A DNA stretch of 64,000 nt from Cacajao melanocephalus (taxonomy: Eukaryota > Chordata > Mammalia > Primates > Pitheciidae). Each line of letters opens with the position of its first letter. The first letter of the stretch is position 1. The stretch is from contig CAUYLG010070457.1 of NCBI GenBank assembly GCA_963573385.1, positions 1 to 64,000 on the forward strand, read 5' to 3'. The translations under genes and the position numbers were made by a program. Under the pieces are notes generated by a model that worked only from the letters and a program-made list of their open reading frames with translations, made no database searches and was not told the DNA's origin. This document shows, piece by piece, positions 25,190 through 39,080 of this stretch.

Positions 25190-25740
25190 CTTACTGAATG
25201 TTTTACGTTTTCTGGATCGAGAATATGGCTGCTTTATCCAGATCAAGGGCAAGAATAGACGTTGAGGCATCATCTGTTCACTGCATTCGTCTACTCTTCA
25301 CCCTTTCCATTCTGCTCTGTGCCCTGGCAGAGGCTGACTTGCATGGGCTACATAAGCAGACTCCTGTTCTGACTTCAGGTTTATTTTGGCCAGTAAGTAG
25401 CCCTGGCAGTAGAACAGAGGAAACTAAAATCAGATTATTTGTTATCCCATCTCCTTACTTACAAGGTTGCTTCAAGTTGGCTGTGAATCTCTGCGAAAAG
25501 CTGTGGCTACTGTCAGGCAACCATCGCATCATAATTTTCTCCTTCTAGGTTCTGGCAGCTTCTCCTTTCTATTGCTCCTTCAGTTTCAGAAATGCAAAAT
25601 CCTTCCCACTCTTTTGCTAGCTTCAGAATGCTTCATTATCCATTGGGGATTTCCCTAGTCTTAAATAGTTCTTTTATTAAGCTCTCTTGCATTAAACTAC
25701 CTGAGAATGCCGTTCGCTTCCTTCCAGAACATTGACAGAA
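25190..25740 (+). mobile_element. Ancient repeat, possibly the 3' LTR of the ERVL fragment
   Basis: 'ctgctctgtgccctggcagaggctgacttgcatgggctacat' followed by 'ttctaggttctggcagc' and 'agttcttttattaagctctcttgcattaaac' matches a widespread ancient repeat. Being directly downstream of the ERVL fragment in the same direction, it may be the LTR; that link is inference. A 116-codon frame at 25198-25548 lies in it and shows no known protein family. Confidence 0.45.
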
Positions 25741-25759
25741 AAAAGAGCTAAAACTTACA

Positions 25760-25895
25760 TAGTTCTTAATATAAGGTAGGATCTGTTTAAGTGCTTTATA
25801 AATGTTAATCTTTATAATAACTATACAGGATACTATTATCACCCTCATTGTACAGGTGAGAAAACTGAGGCACAGGGAGTTAATGAACTAGTTTC
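25760..25895 (-). mobile_element. MIR SINE
   Basis: AGTGCTTTATAAATGTTAATC, GATACTATTATCACCCTCAT, GTACAGGTGAGAAAACTGAGGC and CAGGGAGTTAATG match reverse-complemented MIR. Confidence 0.88.
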
Positions 25896-26379
25896 TGATC
25901 TTTTTTCCAATTTTTCTTTTTTAAATTCTATTTTCCTTATTCTTATAACAATCACAGTTCTGCTGATAACTGATTTAGTAGACTTCAGCTTCTATAACTT
26001 AATCAAGCTAGCAAGACAACTGATCCTTTCATTAGGATTTAATTTTGAGAGATATTCTCATCATCATACTACTCTTCTGCTCAGGGGACACTGATCAGTC
26101 AGTGTTCGGCAGACTTTAGGTTTCACAATGATAAACCTCTACATTTTATGACCCTCAATCCCCATGGTGGCAGTAAAACCATGGCAGTCCTGGTTAAGAG
26201 AGATTAATGGATTTCCTAAATGTCTGCATCTGGTTTTCTAGAATAAATTTTTCTCTAGATCAATTTTAAAGTAACAATATAAAATCATGCATATATACAT
26301 GTAATCAAAGAGCCAAGGAAACCGGGGACAAGGGAGAAGGTATGGACTACCCCAAATCAACTGTATTATGAAATAAATT
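25896..26379. other. No gene or repeat recognised
   Basis: Unique-looking sequence. Confidence 0.4.
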
Positions 26380-26810
26380 AGGAATCTTCATTGCAAGTGA
26401 CAGAAACTCAACTTGACATAGCTTAAGTTATAGGTTATTAACTTATATGGCTGAAAAAGAAAGGATGAACAAGCATGTCTGCACTCGGGGACCCAAATGA
26501 CAGCACCAGGTTGCCCTCTGTTTCGTGTCTTTGTAACTTGCTATGGCAGCCTCAGGTTCTCTAATGGGGACTGGCTTCTTATGTGTGATGTGGACACTGG
26601 GGGAAGAGTGGCGACAGCCAGCTTTAGCCTTCCAGCATCTCAGCTTAGCAACCCCAGAGGGATAAGAGAAGCTTTGATTTTCTCGGCATTGATCTGGAAG
26701 ACATCAGGGAAGGACTCTGGTTTAGCCTAAGTCACATGCTTATCCCTGTGTTACCCTTCCAAATGTGGTCAGAAGGAAGGGTAATTTTGATTGGCCAAAC
26801 CTAGATTATA
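26380..26810 (+). repeat. Ancient interspersed repeat, family not assigned
   Basis: 'cattgcaagtgacagaaactcaac' near 26391, 'catctcagcttagcaaccccagaggg' near 26635, 'ggaagacatcagggaaggactctgg' near 26696 and 'gtaattttgattggcc' are in the order of a widely dispersed mammalian repeat I know by pattern but cannot name safely. Confidence 0.5.
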
Positions 26811-28439
26811 TTCCTATATCTGTGACTAAGGAGTGGAGTAGAGTGATTGAAAGCCTCACTAAAACTACTTAAAGGAGAGAAGGAGTGATTATCTAAAAGA
26901 TAAAGGACATAGTTCCAGAATATAGAGAGTAATAGGTACTGACGCAATGAAAAACGAGACATTTACTTGGTGAGGTGCTGGAGAATGTTTAGCCACCATC
27001 CCCTTCCCCTTGACCCCTGAAAGGGCCCTGATTTGTAGCATTTACCCATTTCTGTAGAGTGAATACTCCTACTATTGCCAATTTCAAGCAATGAATGTGC
27101 TATCGCTGAATGCGGAGTTTGGAAGATAGTTACATTAGCGTATCATTTTATAGTTTTCCCCCATTCAAATACAAAAGAAATAAATAATCTCAAGGGCATA
27201 GATAATAGTAAAATGCAGTAAAGTCACTGGAAGTAATGCATTTGAATATTCATTACCTTTGGTTTAATACAATTATTTAAGTGTAAGTTTATATCATTTA
27301 ATATTTAATAACAGCTGTGTTTAACAACTGGCTCACACATAAATTTTTTCTAAAAATAATAATTGGCCATACAAGCGGGCTCTAGCATACAACATAGGAT
27401 TAAAACAAAACCAGTCAACATGTGGTGTAAAATTAATCACTATTAGCACACCAGGGCAGCCACAATAGGAAGAAATAATTGGCACCTCTTTTCTAACAAG
27501 TTCAGGTGACTGAAATGTTACAATGCATGTCAGCTTCTGATGCCTGTCCATGGCCAACCTGGAAATGTCTGGATCTGCAATCTAATCTCTGCCATGGTGC
27601 TGAGAGTGCAGGTAGGTATCATAGGGTCATTCAACAGAGGGAAAACACAGTGAGCCTGCCTGATTACAAAAAAAAAAATCTCCCTCTACCTTTTTTTCCT
27701 CCTACAATTGCACTTAGTCTCAAAGTTGCTAAATTCCATGGCCCATTATCAATTAATACACACAGCAGATACTTCACGATAACCCTAAAGCCCTTCTTCC
27801 CTTCTCTCCTTCTAGACTTACTGAAAGCCTAGTATGTGTCCAGCACTGTAGCATAGGTGGAGTCTGACTGTAGTACACCAATATAAAGGGCTACCCTAAC
27901 AGATCCCATGGTTACATATACCTATATTTCTCATACAATAAATCTAAAAATGGTACTATTATTAACAGTATTATAGATCCTATAATTCTCACCATCTGTA
28001 GGATGTGTATTTCTTATTGCACAGATGGTTTATCTTGAATTATCCATAAATTTCCTTTAAAGCAAGAAGAGCTGGTTTCCTATTTTGGGTGGTATGACCT
28101 GAATTTTTAAATTCCTTTTCCAGAAATTATCATACATTGGCAAAGACATCTGGTCACTTACCTTGTAAATATAGGACTCCCCACGAAGTCCACCCTGACG
28201 CATGATTACATATGCCAAATATGCTGAAATAGGCCCTACAAAGCCACGAAACAGCTGCTGGGCTGCTCTAATCCTCCCACTTCCTTTATGTTCTAACTTC
28301 TTCAACTTCTTCCTATTTATACAAAAGTTACTTTTTTGTCTCTCCTCACAAAAGCTTAAATGCAATGTATGCTTGCCTGCTTGCTTTATTTATAAATAAG
28401 CATTGTGATTTTTTTTGCTTTTTTACATGATGTTCTCAA
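26811..28439. other. Repeat-poor stretch, no gene found
   Basis: About 1.6 kb without a recognised repeat. Frames at 27506-27832 (+, 108 codons) and 28057-28365 (-, 102 codons) have no known family. The AT-rich section 27040-27360 has a dense set of ATTA/TAAT words and may be conserved; not testable by eye. Confidence 0.45.
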
Positions 28440-30292
28440 ATGGTTTTACAACTTCTACTTTATTTTATTGTTTGTATAAATGTATGGGGTACAAGTGTAA
28501 TTTTGTTACATGTATATATGGCATAATAGTGAAGTCAGGGCTTTTATTACTATATCCATTGTCAGAATAATGTACACTGCACTTATTAAGTAATTTCTCA
28601 TTATTCATCCCCTCCCAACCCCCAAAACTTTTGAGTCTCCATTGTCTGTCCTTCTGCACTCTATGTGCATGTGCACACATTATTTAGCTCCCACATATAA
28701 ATGAGAACATGCAGTATTCCTTATGTGTCTGAGTCATGCAAGACCTCATGTGTCGGAGAACATGCAAAATGTCTGTGTGTATCTGAGTTGTTTCACTTAA
28801 GATAATGGCCTCCAGTTTCATATACATTACTGCGAAAGATTTGATTTCATGAGTTCATCCTTTTTTGCGGCTGAATAGTATTCTGTAGTGTATATATGCC
28901 ATATTTTCTTTATGTAGCCATCCATTGATGGAAACTGATATGGTGTGGATGTTTGTCCCCTCCAAATCTCATCCGGAAATATAATCTCCACGGTTGGAGG
29001 TGTGGCCTGGTGGGAGGTGTCTGGATCATGGGAGTGGATTTCTCATGAATGGCTAAGTGCCATTTTCTTGGTGATGAGTGAGTTAACATGAGAGCTTGTT
29101 GTTTAAAAGTGTGTGGCATCTCCTTCTGTCTTGGTCTCTCTGTCACTATGTGACACACAGGCTTCCCCCTTCCCTTTCTGCCATTATTGCAAGATTCTTG
29201 AGGCCTTCACCAGAAACTGAGCAAATAACATGCTTTCTTTACAGCTGTGTTTCTTATACAGCCTGTAGAATCATGAGCCAATTAAATCTCTTTGCTTTAT
29301 AAATTATCCAGCCCCGCATATGTATAGCGATGCAAGAACAGACTAATACAGACACTCAGGTTGATTCCATATCCGTGCTATCGTGAGCAGTGCTGTGATA
29401 AACATGTAAGAGCAGGTATCTTTTTTACATAATGCCTTTTTTTTCTCCTTTGGGTGGAGGCATTTCTGAATCAAATGGCAGTTCTATTTTTAGTTATTTG
29501 AGAAATGTCTATATCATTTTCCACAGAGGTTGTACTAATTTACTTTTCATCAACAGTGTACAAGCATTCTCTTTTCTCCACATCATCACCAACAACTGTT
29601 ATTTTTTGATTTTTTAATAGTAGCAGTTTTGACTGGTGCAAGATGATGTCTCATTGTAGTTTTGATTTGCATTTCTTTGTTGATTGATGATGATGGGCTT
29701 TTTAAAATGTGATTGTTGGCCATTGGTATGTCTTCTTTTGAAAATGTTCGTTTATGTCCTTTGCTCACTTTTTAACGGAATTTGTTGTTGTTGTTGCTGC
29801 TGCTGAGTTGTGTTGTAGTTCCTTATAAATTCTGGATATTAGTCCCCTGTGGATGAATAGTTTGCAAATAAGTTTTTTTTTTTTCCATTTTGCAGGTTGT
29901 CTGTTCATTCTGTCGATCATTTCTTTTGCTGTGCAGAAGCTTTTTAGTTTAATATAGTCCCATTTGTCTATTTTTGGTTTTGTTGCCTACTTTTGAGGTC
30001 TTGGTTGTGAATTCTTTGCCTAGATCAATGTCCAAAAGAGTTTTCTCCAGGTTTTTTTCTGGTATTTTTATTGTTTCCAGTCTTGCATGTAAGTCTTTCA
30101 TCCATCTTGAGTTGATTTTGCATATGGTGAGACGTAGGCATCCAATTCTATTCTTTTGCATATGGTAATCCAGTTTTATGGGCAACATTTATTGAAAAGC
30201 ATGTCTTTTCCCCACAGTATGTTCTTGTTGACTTTGTTGAAGATCCGTTGGCTATAAGTATGTGGTTTTATTTCTGGCCAACCTCAAGTTTA
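28440..30292 (-). mobile_element. L1 (L1PB/L1MA type) 3' part, minus strand, split by an LTR
   Basis: From the left: 3' UTR in reverse ('gtatggggtacaagtgtaattttg' near 28480), then ORF2 C-terminus in reverse (CTCATTGTAGTTTTGATTTG near 29651, TCCAGTCTTGCATGTAAG near 30077, CATCCATCTTGAGTTGATTT near 30100). The L1 is broken at 28936-29350 by a MaLR LTR and resumes without loss at CACTCAGGTTGATTCCATAT. All frames broken; right end truncated at about 30292. Confidence 0.92.
28936..29350 (+). mobile_element. MaLR solo LTR (MLT1A/MSTD type) inside the L1
   Basis: TGATATGGTGTGGATGTTTG start and AACAGACTAATACA end, about 415 bp. Internal TGGGAGGTGTCTGGATCATG, AATTAAATCTCTTTGC and TTTATAAATTATCCAGCC are typical. 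It is flanked by 5-bp target-site duplications GAAAC (28931-28935) and GACAC (29351-29355). The uninterrupted L1 reads GACAC at this site, so the left copy has mutated. Confidence 0.93.
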
Positions 30293-30648
30293 TTCCAATT
30301 TTGGCCATCATTTACCTGTCATGTATTCTCATTCCTGATTTCTGAATAGGCGATGGGAGACGCAGTTTATTCTCAGCTCTGGCTTAAGTTGTTGAGCCCA
30401 ACATGCACTAGTAATGATTTTAGTCTAAAAGAAAATCTATTAAAAGCAAGTTTTGATTTTCTGTGTGTTTGTTTTACCTTCAGATTCTTGAAAAAAAAAA
30501 AAAAAAGAAAGAAAGAAACTGCAAAGCCTTCTCAAAAATTTGGCCCTAAAGAGAAGCATTTCTAGATCTAGTATAGCTAAACAATTTAGCTATACTAGTT
30601 TAGTTTTATATCTCAAGACTTAAGTTGAGAATTCCCGACTTTTGTAGG
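30293..30648. other. No gene; poly(A) stretch
   Basis: Contains an A run with GAAA repeats at 30489-30518. A near-palindrome (tttagctatactagtttag / ctagtatagctaaac) lies at 30568-30604. No repeat assigned. Confidence 0.4.
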
Positions 30649-30910
30649 TGTCTTAGCCAGTTTATGCTGTTATAACAAAATACCATAAACTAGGTGGCTT
30701 GTCAACAACAGAAACTTATTTATCAGAATCCTGGAGCCAGGGAAGTCCAAGATCAAGGCACCACCAGATTCGGTGTCTGGTGAGGGCCCATCTGGCAGAG
30801 CCCTCATGACATAATCACTTCCCAAAGGCCCTACTTCCCAGTACCATTGCATGGGGGTTAGGATTTCAAACTATAAACATAGGAGGAATACAAGTATTCA
30901 GACCACAGCA
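30649..30910 (-). mobile_element. MLT1B-like MaLR solo LTR with internal deletion
   Basis: TGTCTTAGCCAGTTTATGCT, AACAAAATACCATAAACTAGG, GAAGTCCAAGATCAAGGC, AGATTCGGTGTCTGGTGAGG, CCCTCATGACATAATCACTT and a right end GACCACAGCA. Length 262 bp; full copies are about 390 bp, and the part between GGTGAGGGCCCATCT and GCAGAGCCCTC is missing. Perfect 5-bp target-site duplications GTAGG at 30644-30648 and 30911-30915. Confidence 0.9.
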
Positions 30911-30915
30911 GTAGG

Positions 30916-32574
30916 GAAATCAGGACAGCAAAATATCTGAACCTCTCAAGATCCAGATTCCAGACTCTCAATGCCGCAGTTTCCATGATGAGAAAAGTCT
31001 GGGGCCAAACCACTGTGCCAAAGCAAAACATCATATCTTTTTAAGTGACTACAAAAGTTTTCTCCATGAAATCTTTTACTGTATGCCAATTTTCACAAAA
31101 GGTTTCAAATAGAGGAAAACAAGTTTAGTTGGGTAAAACCAAAAGGCATATTCATTATCAAGGAATAAATCCCATGGATATCAAACTGAACTTCCAAGGC
31201 CCATCATGCAATAAATATATCTCTACTTTTTCTGTCTTTTATATTTTCAGTTTATAGTAGCTATAAATATAGTAGTGCATGAAATTTACTGGAGTATAAT
31301 AACGAGCTGGCATTTCTGACCAGAAGCTGAACCATACAACCTCATCTCTTCCCCACTGTCATCAACTCAGATAACACTGTGAGTCTTGGTTATTAGTCCC
31401 CAAATGACATTTAATTATAGTTCTCATTGGAGGTCTTATGGTTATTCTTCTAAATTGAGGTATGCTCAGTGAAGTCTTTGTAAAATGATTCAGGGTAAGG
31501 CATAATTCACCAAGCAATTGAAGAACAACATACCCATGCTTTCGGTTTATCTCTGTTGGTAAAAATTGCTTAGCTTATATTTCTTTTCCTAATCCCTTTT
31601 CTTCCAAATTAGGAAATAACTGGTTCGGTTAAGCAACCGTAGAATCTAAATTGTATCAGAAAAACGTCACCTGCTAAAAGGTGTATTCTACAGAGAAAGT
31701 CAAGTGTATACCCCGCATATGTACAAGATGCTGCTGTTTCTTCCGAGGCCTGTTTTGGATTCTATCAAGCAGCAAGGGTGAAGGGCATAGCAAATTCTTG
31801 TGAAGAATGTCAAAGGAATTCTTAGATGTCACATCTTTATTATTGCTTATCATATTATAGCTTTCTTTTCTATGTTTACTTTTTCATCAATTCTTTTTAA
31901 TTAAAGAGTTTAACTTCTTTTCAAGATTCATGATGAGTACTCATTTTGTTCTCAAATGAAATTGTTCCTATGCAATTATTTTGTGCAATTCACATTTTGA
32001 TTTTTTTTAAATGAAAGTTTGTGATACAAAAATTGGGCAGTAGGGTTTTGTGTTTCATTTCACATTGAACTTAAGAAACACCAAACTATTTATAAATAGT
32101 GATAGTTTCTTATAGTCTTTTCTCCATAAGCCCTATGAAAAAAAGAGAAAAAAATAGGGCTGTCTTTTTTACCAAAAAAATGTCTACCATCTAACATGGG
32201 TCTGGCACTTAATAGCCACTCAAATACTTGCTCATTAAAATTCAACTATATACATATTCTACAACTATGTAACCTTTCATTTATCTATTTATGATTTCAC
32301 ACCAGTCAAGAAAATCAATGCCATTTTTAAAATCTTTTTTCATTTATACGTATTTGTTATATTGAATATGGATTTTAAGATAAAGGAAGGCTAATGTAGG
32401 CAAAAAAATGTTTCTACCTAACATTGTTAAGTGGAAATAATGTGGTTTTCTTGATGGGGAGTTGCCGTCATTTAAAAAAAAAATGAGCCTTCACTTTAAA
32501 CAAGAAAATGTTATGCCTGCATCTTATATTTTACTTTACTCTTTATAAAACATTCTGCAGATTTTCTCAACACT
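30916..32574. other. No gene or repeat recognised
   Basis: About 1.7 kb of AT-rich unique-looking sequence. Confidence 0.45.
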
Positions 32575-32690
32575 TACTCTGATGACAAGCAAGTCTCAAT
32601 TCCCACACTCTGTAAAATGGGGATAATAATTCTACCTGCTCCCTGGTGTTGCTGGAAAGATAAAGTGAAATCAGATACCCAGTCCTTTCT
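32575..32690 (+). mobile_element. MIR SINE fragment
   Basis: CAAGTCTCAATTCCCACACTCTGTAAAATGGGGATAATAATTC then a CTCCCTGGTGTTGCTGG-AAGATAAAG block is the MIR 3' half. Confidence 0.85.
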
Positions 32691-33829
32691 TCCTGTGTTG
32701 GGCACACTGAGGGTTCCTTGCAAAGCAATTATTTCACTTTTCTCTCTCCTACTGTCTGTTCCGCAAGCTCTCACTTTCCTGACACAGAGTAATCAACAAC
32801 TGTGGCAGATAATCCTGTCCCAGGGGCTGATGAAAGGGCTTCCCTTGGATCTCTGGTTGGAGATAAGAACAGCAGATGGTCTGCTATAAAACAGAAAGCT
32901 AATGATCTCAAATCAAGAGAGAAAGGTTTCATTTTACCGGCAGCAATACCTGGGCAGTTTCATGTACCTTGAAAGTGTTCAGTTTCTAATGGAATTTCCA
33001 AGTAGCCATTTTTTTTTCACTGCTAGAAAAGGATGTGAAGTCCTAATTAGCCTGAGGGATTCAGGAATATTGCAACGACATGGTTTGCTCTGCCCCCCTG
33101 CGCCCGCCGTCTCTCAGACATGATTTGGGCAGCATCCGCCCATGGAGATTGCAATATCTAGCTTCCCACTCTGATGGCTTTGCTGACAGTTTACAAAGCC
33201 AAGCAGCCCAGAGGAGCAAAATGGGAAAGATTATTTGAAAAGTGCTTCTGTGATCAGTGGAGACTTCACAAGAGGAAGGGCATCTTGTCCTTTCCCAATC
33301 CCACATAAACATTCAGGCAGGTACATAGGAGAGGGACGTGTAATTGCCTTGTGGCCTTGTCAGATCCCTTCGTGTCCTCTTCTGACCGCTTTGGTCTTTT
33401 AGCATAAGGAAAAATGAGGCTTAGCACTTTCCCTGTAAATAAGGAAAATGAACCAGGGTTCCTGAGGATCTGAGAAAAGGTGGGATTGAATTGTAAACAA
33501 GAGATGTTTATGGAATAAATCAAGTGAGTGATTTGTGATGTCTAATAGCGATGTAGTTAGATCCTGGGAGATCTGGTCTTTTTACATGCCCTGTAACACT
33601 GTTCATCATGTTGCCCAAATTATGATCTATTCTTGATTAAATCAACACTTGAACCTCCAAATAGTTCATCTCATGTTATCAATTTGAATTAAACAATCAG
33701 CCATTTCTCATATATTTATTTCTCTTCTCTAGATGAACACAATCTTAGAAACTTGGTTAGACATCAGAGGTCAGAAGATGGACTTTGGTCTTCTATTTTT
33801 AGTTTTCATTTTCCTTGAACAGAGGAGGC
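32691..33829. other. Repeat-poor stretch, no gene found
   Basis: Opposite-strand frames of 83-90 codons (32617-33523) have no known family. It contains a small GC-rich spot at 33090-33145. Confidence 0.45.
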
Positions 33830-34035
33830 AGTGGAGTACACAGCAAAGCTTGGTATACAAGCTCATAGACCTGGGTTTAACAGCCATGTCCACTTAAAAA
33901 CTCATAATTTGAGGTATATCTCTTAGGGTCACTGGATTGCTGGTTCTTTATTTGTAAAATGAGAGTAATGACTGACTTCACCACCAATAGCCAAGATCGT
34001 TGTGAAGGTAAAAATAGTATGTGGAAATCGGATTT
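33830..34035 (+). mobile_element. MIR SINE
   Basis: GGCAGTGGAGTACACAGCAAAG, AGACCTGGGTTTAACAGCC and TTTATTTGTAAAATGAGAGTAATG followed by GTTGTGAAGGTAAAA are MIR blocks in order. Confidence 0.75.
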
Positions 34036-34149
34036 GCAAGTAGAAAGCCATTGGCTATTGTTGTCATTAGAAGTGAAAACTATTTTCTTTAAGCAAAATC
34101 TAGCCATTCAAATAAGTATTTATTGAGTAACTTTCAATAACAGACAAGC

Positions 34150-36224
<2,075 letters not shown>

Positions 36225-36330
36225 TAGTTGTGATGGTGGCCAAAAAGAGCACTGACTATGTGCCAAGCACCCTGCTGAAGTTCGGCTGGTGACAGAGCTG
36301 TCTTTGAAGCCTCTTACATCATTTATGTGA
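36225..36330 (-). repeat. MIR fragment
   Basis: GAGCACTGACTATGTGCCAAGCACCC is the MIR 'gagcacttactatgtgccaggcact' block, followed by a diverged TCTTACATCATTTATG. Confidence 0.65.
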
Positions 36331-36539
36331 GCTCAGCTGGACTATATCTGTCACTCAAGGTTTGGAGGAAAGAAGAGGGGATAGGAAGAAGCCACCAGGA
36401 CAAATGGTGGCAACAGAGGCACTGGCTGAGTCCTGGGGTCATGGTAGAATCTGGATCCTTGGCAAGGGTGGGGAAAAAAACAGACTTAGAGCCTGTTCTA
36501 ACTGCTTTATCTACATGGTGGCATTTCACCCTTAATACA

Positions 36540-36860
36540 TCTTTAAGAGGCAAGTACTGCAGGTCACAAGCCCATTCCACAATCCTGAAATCCAAAAGTT
36601 TCTGCAACACAGAAGGGTTTTATTAGCAATCTTATTTGACAGCAAAATCTGACCTGAATTAATATAAGGACTATTTATGTCCTCTATTTTTCCCAGTTGG
36701 TATGGATCTCTAAATGTTTCACTGCAGACACAATGATACCCAAGGGTATTTGCACAAACCTCGGAGAGGATTTTACACAAAATATGGTATATAAATCCCA
36801 TAAAATATCCAAAGTCTTAAAATTCTGAAATCTGAAATATTCCTGGCCCAAAGATTTCAG
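36540..36860 (+). repeat. Possible ancient DNA transposon remnant
   Basis: 'acaatcctgaaatccaaaag' at the left and 'aattctgaaatctgaaatattcctggcccaaagatttcag' at the right resemble the ends of an old Tigger/hAT-like repeat reading 'aaatccgaaacacttctggtcccaagcatttcgg'. Family not assigned. Confidence 0.4.
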
Positions 36861-36869
36861 AGAAGTGAT

Positions 36870-36970
36870 TGTAGATCCAATTTACAGATGACAAGACTGA
36901 GGCTTTGAAAAGTTTAGGAACCTGGAAAAGTCAAATAGCTTTTAAGTGTATAGCCATTTCCCCAGCATGC
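36870..36970 (-). mobile_element. MIR fragment
   Basis: ATTTACAGATGACAAGACTGAGGC followed by AGTTTAGGAACCTGGAAAAGTCAAATAGC is the reverse-complemented MIR tail and core. Confidence 0.75.
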
Positions 36971-38675
36971 TTTATGTGGATCCTATGGTTATCATGGAAT
37001 TTAGGGACAACTGATGAGCGCTACCATTGTATGGAGACAAGGGTAAGAAATTGTTTTTGTTTCTCAACCTTTAAATAGTATTCTGACTATAACCAAACAT
37101 TTAAATGAAGAAAACCAAACATAAGTAACTCCAGTGGGATGATCAGTGATAGCAAGAGGCAGATTCTAGAGCCTGTTTGAACACTGAATGATGGTTATAC
37201 TAGGTCTGGACAGTTTCAACCATTGAAGGAAATATACCTCCCTGTTACTTGTACCCATTTGTCCTGGTTCTGGCATCTGAAGTTCAGGAAGAAGGGAGAA
37301 GGAAATTATGAGTCATTGGGTTTCTTTAGGGTTTTTTATTTCAAGAAATAAAGAACATGTTCAAAATATCTTAGGAGGAAGGTGTAGATGAGCAGGAGGC
37401 ATTACAACTATAAAGAAGCATCCCTGCTAACCTAGTTCTGGACTTTCCAAATCTGGAATGTCATCAGATATTTTTTCTCCATCACTTCTCTGGGCTTTCA
37501 CAGTCTCTTATCTCCTCTTCTCCCTGAACATCTGCTTCTTTCTTGTTTTTGCAGACTGGATTCATCGGACAGGCTCCAGCAACACTGCCTTGCCTTTGGG
37601 CCAACTCTGATCTCGCAGCCAGCTCCACCTTCCCCAGCCATCTGACAACATCTTTTTTTTCTTTCTGTTTTTGAGAAAGGGAATATGAGACATGTGGCCC
37701 TTGGTATAATTAGTTGGAGCCAAGAGAACAGGATCACCTAATGCAGACATCATTTCCAAAGTGACATCGTTTAGCAGACGTGTGTCTCTCAGTCTATGTG
37801 CCTCATGGGGTACGGAGTTGGCGGAGGGAGGAACATTTATAAAGGAGGGGTTAAGCTGTCTTCCTAAAATTACATTTTCACTCTTTGTACCAAAAATTTT
37901 TCTTTATCACATTCTTTTACTTTCTTTATCACATTCGTTTTCCCCCAGAACAACATAGAATAAACTTGCTCCCTCTTTTCATCAGACAAATCTTCCACTA
38001 TCATAGCCCCCATAGGTGCTCTGAGTTCTAAGAACTTCAGATACTTTTCACACAACAGGGTAACTGCTAGTTACTCTCCAATTTTTCAGTACTGCAAAAA
38101 AGAACCAATACCGACTTTAAAAATCTAGTTTTCACCCAAAATGGAGCATCTGCAGTCGTGATGAAATATATCTGACTGCTTTCTGATCATGAAAAGCTTC
38201 AGATTCTATAAATGGTTTGTGGGTAGATATTAACTCCACTTGTAGACATTTATAGATGTTCTTTACAAATATTTGCATCGATCTTTATTCTTTAAAATAA
38301 TGAAGGTTTCTGATTCATTATGACCAAAAAATTTTGAATGAACACTTTTATAATTAAAAAAGTCTTCAAAGTCTGTTTTATTCCCTTTTGCTTAGACCAT
38401 ACCTGTATTACCACCTGAAGTTTTCAAGAGAACGATTCATGACATACAGTTTGCTTTAACTTGTTCCGTAGGCCACAGGTAGATACCTTCTCTTTCTAAG
38501 GCTTTATGACTCCTGGGCCATGTGAGAAGCTTATGTGAAATAGGAAAAAAATACGATTGTTTTGGTGTCCTCCTACTCTGGCTCAGTCTAGAGATGAATG
38601 AAGTCTTAAGAACAACAACCTAAAATGAAGTCATTTAAATGGCCCTGAAAACCTGTCTCAAAGAGTTTGTAATTT
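36971..38675. other. No gene or repeat recognised
   Basis: About 1.7 kb. Frames at 37498-37958 have no known family. The CACATTC-TTTTACTTTCTTTAT direct repeat near 37905-37938 is a small local duplication. Confidence 0.45.
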
Positions 38676-38713
38676 GTTACCAAGCGTTCTCTTAGTTACC
38701 AAGCGTTCTCTTA
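38676..38713. repeat. Perfect 19-bp tandem duplication
   Basis: The unit gttaccaagcgttctctta occurs twice back to back (38676-38694, 38695-38713) with no mismatch. Confidence 0.97.
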
Positions 38714-38738
38714 ACTCTGTTGGTAAAAGGTTTTCTTT

Positions 38739-39062
38739 TCTTTGTTTCTTTCCTTTTTTTTTTTTTTTTTTTTTAAGATGGAGTCTTGCTCTATCCCCAA
38801 GGCTGGAGTGGAGTGGCATAATCTCGGCTCACCGCAACCTCAGTCTCCTGGGTTTAAGCGATTCTTCTGCCTCAGCCTCCTGAGTAGCTGGGACTACAGG
38901 CATGTGCCACCACACCCAGCTGATTTTTGTGTTTTTAGTAGAAATGTGGTTTTACTATGTTGGCCAGGTTGGTCTTGAACTTCTGACCTCACTTGATCTG
39001 CCTACCTCTCTCTTCGACCTACCAAAGTGCTGGGATTACAGGTGTAAGCCACCGCACCTGGC
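38739..39062 (-). mobile_element. AluS/J SINE with 18-bp TSD
   Basis: Long T tail (38753-38775), AAGATGGAGTCTTGCTC, CCTCAGCCTCCTGAGTAGCTGG, and left end of the element at CACCGCACCTGGC. Target-site duplications tggtaaaagSttttcttt at 38721-38738 and 39063-39080, 17 of 18 identical. Confidence 0.97.
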
Positions 39063-39080
39063 TGGTAAAAGCTTTTCTTT

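Noticed and set aside
25198..25548. 116-codon plus-strand frame with a hydrophobic stretch
   Set aside because: Lies in an ancient dispersed repeat and ends without any recognisable domain.
29785..29812. Trinucleotide GTT/GCT run as a coding polyglutamine/polyalanine tract
   Set aside because: Sits inside a reversed L1 sequence; simple-sequence growth only.
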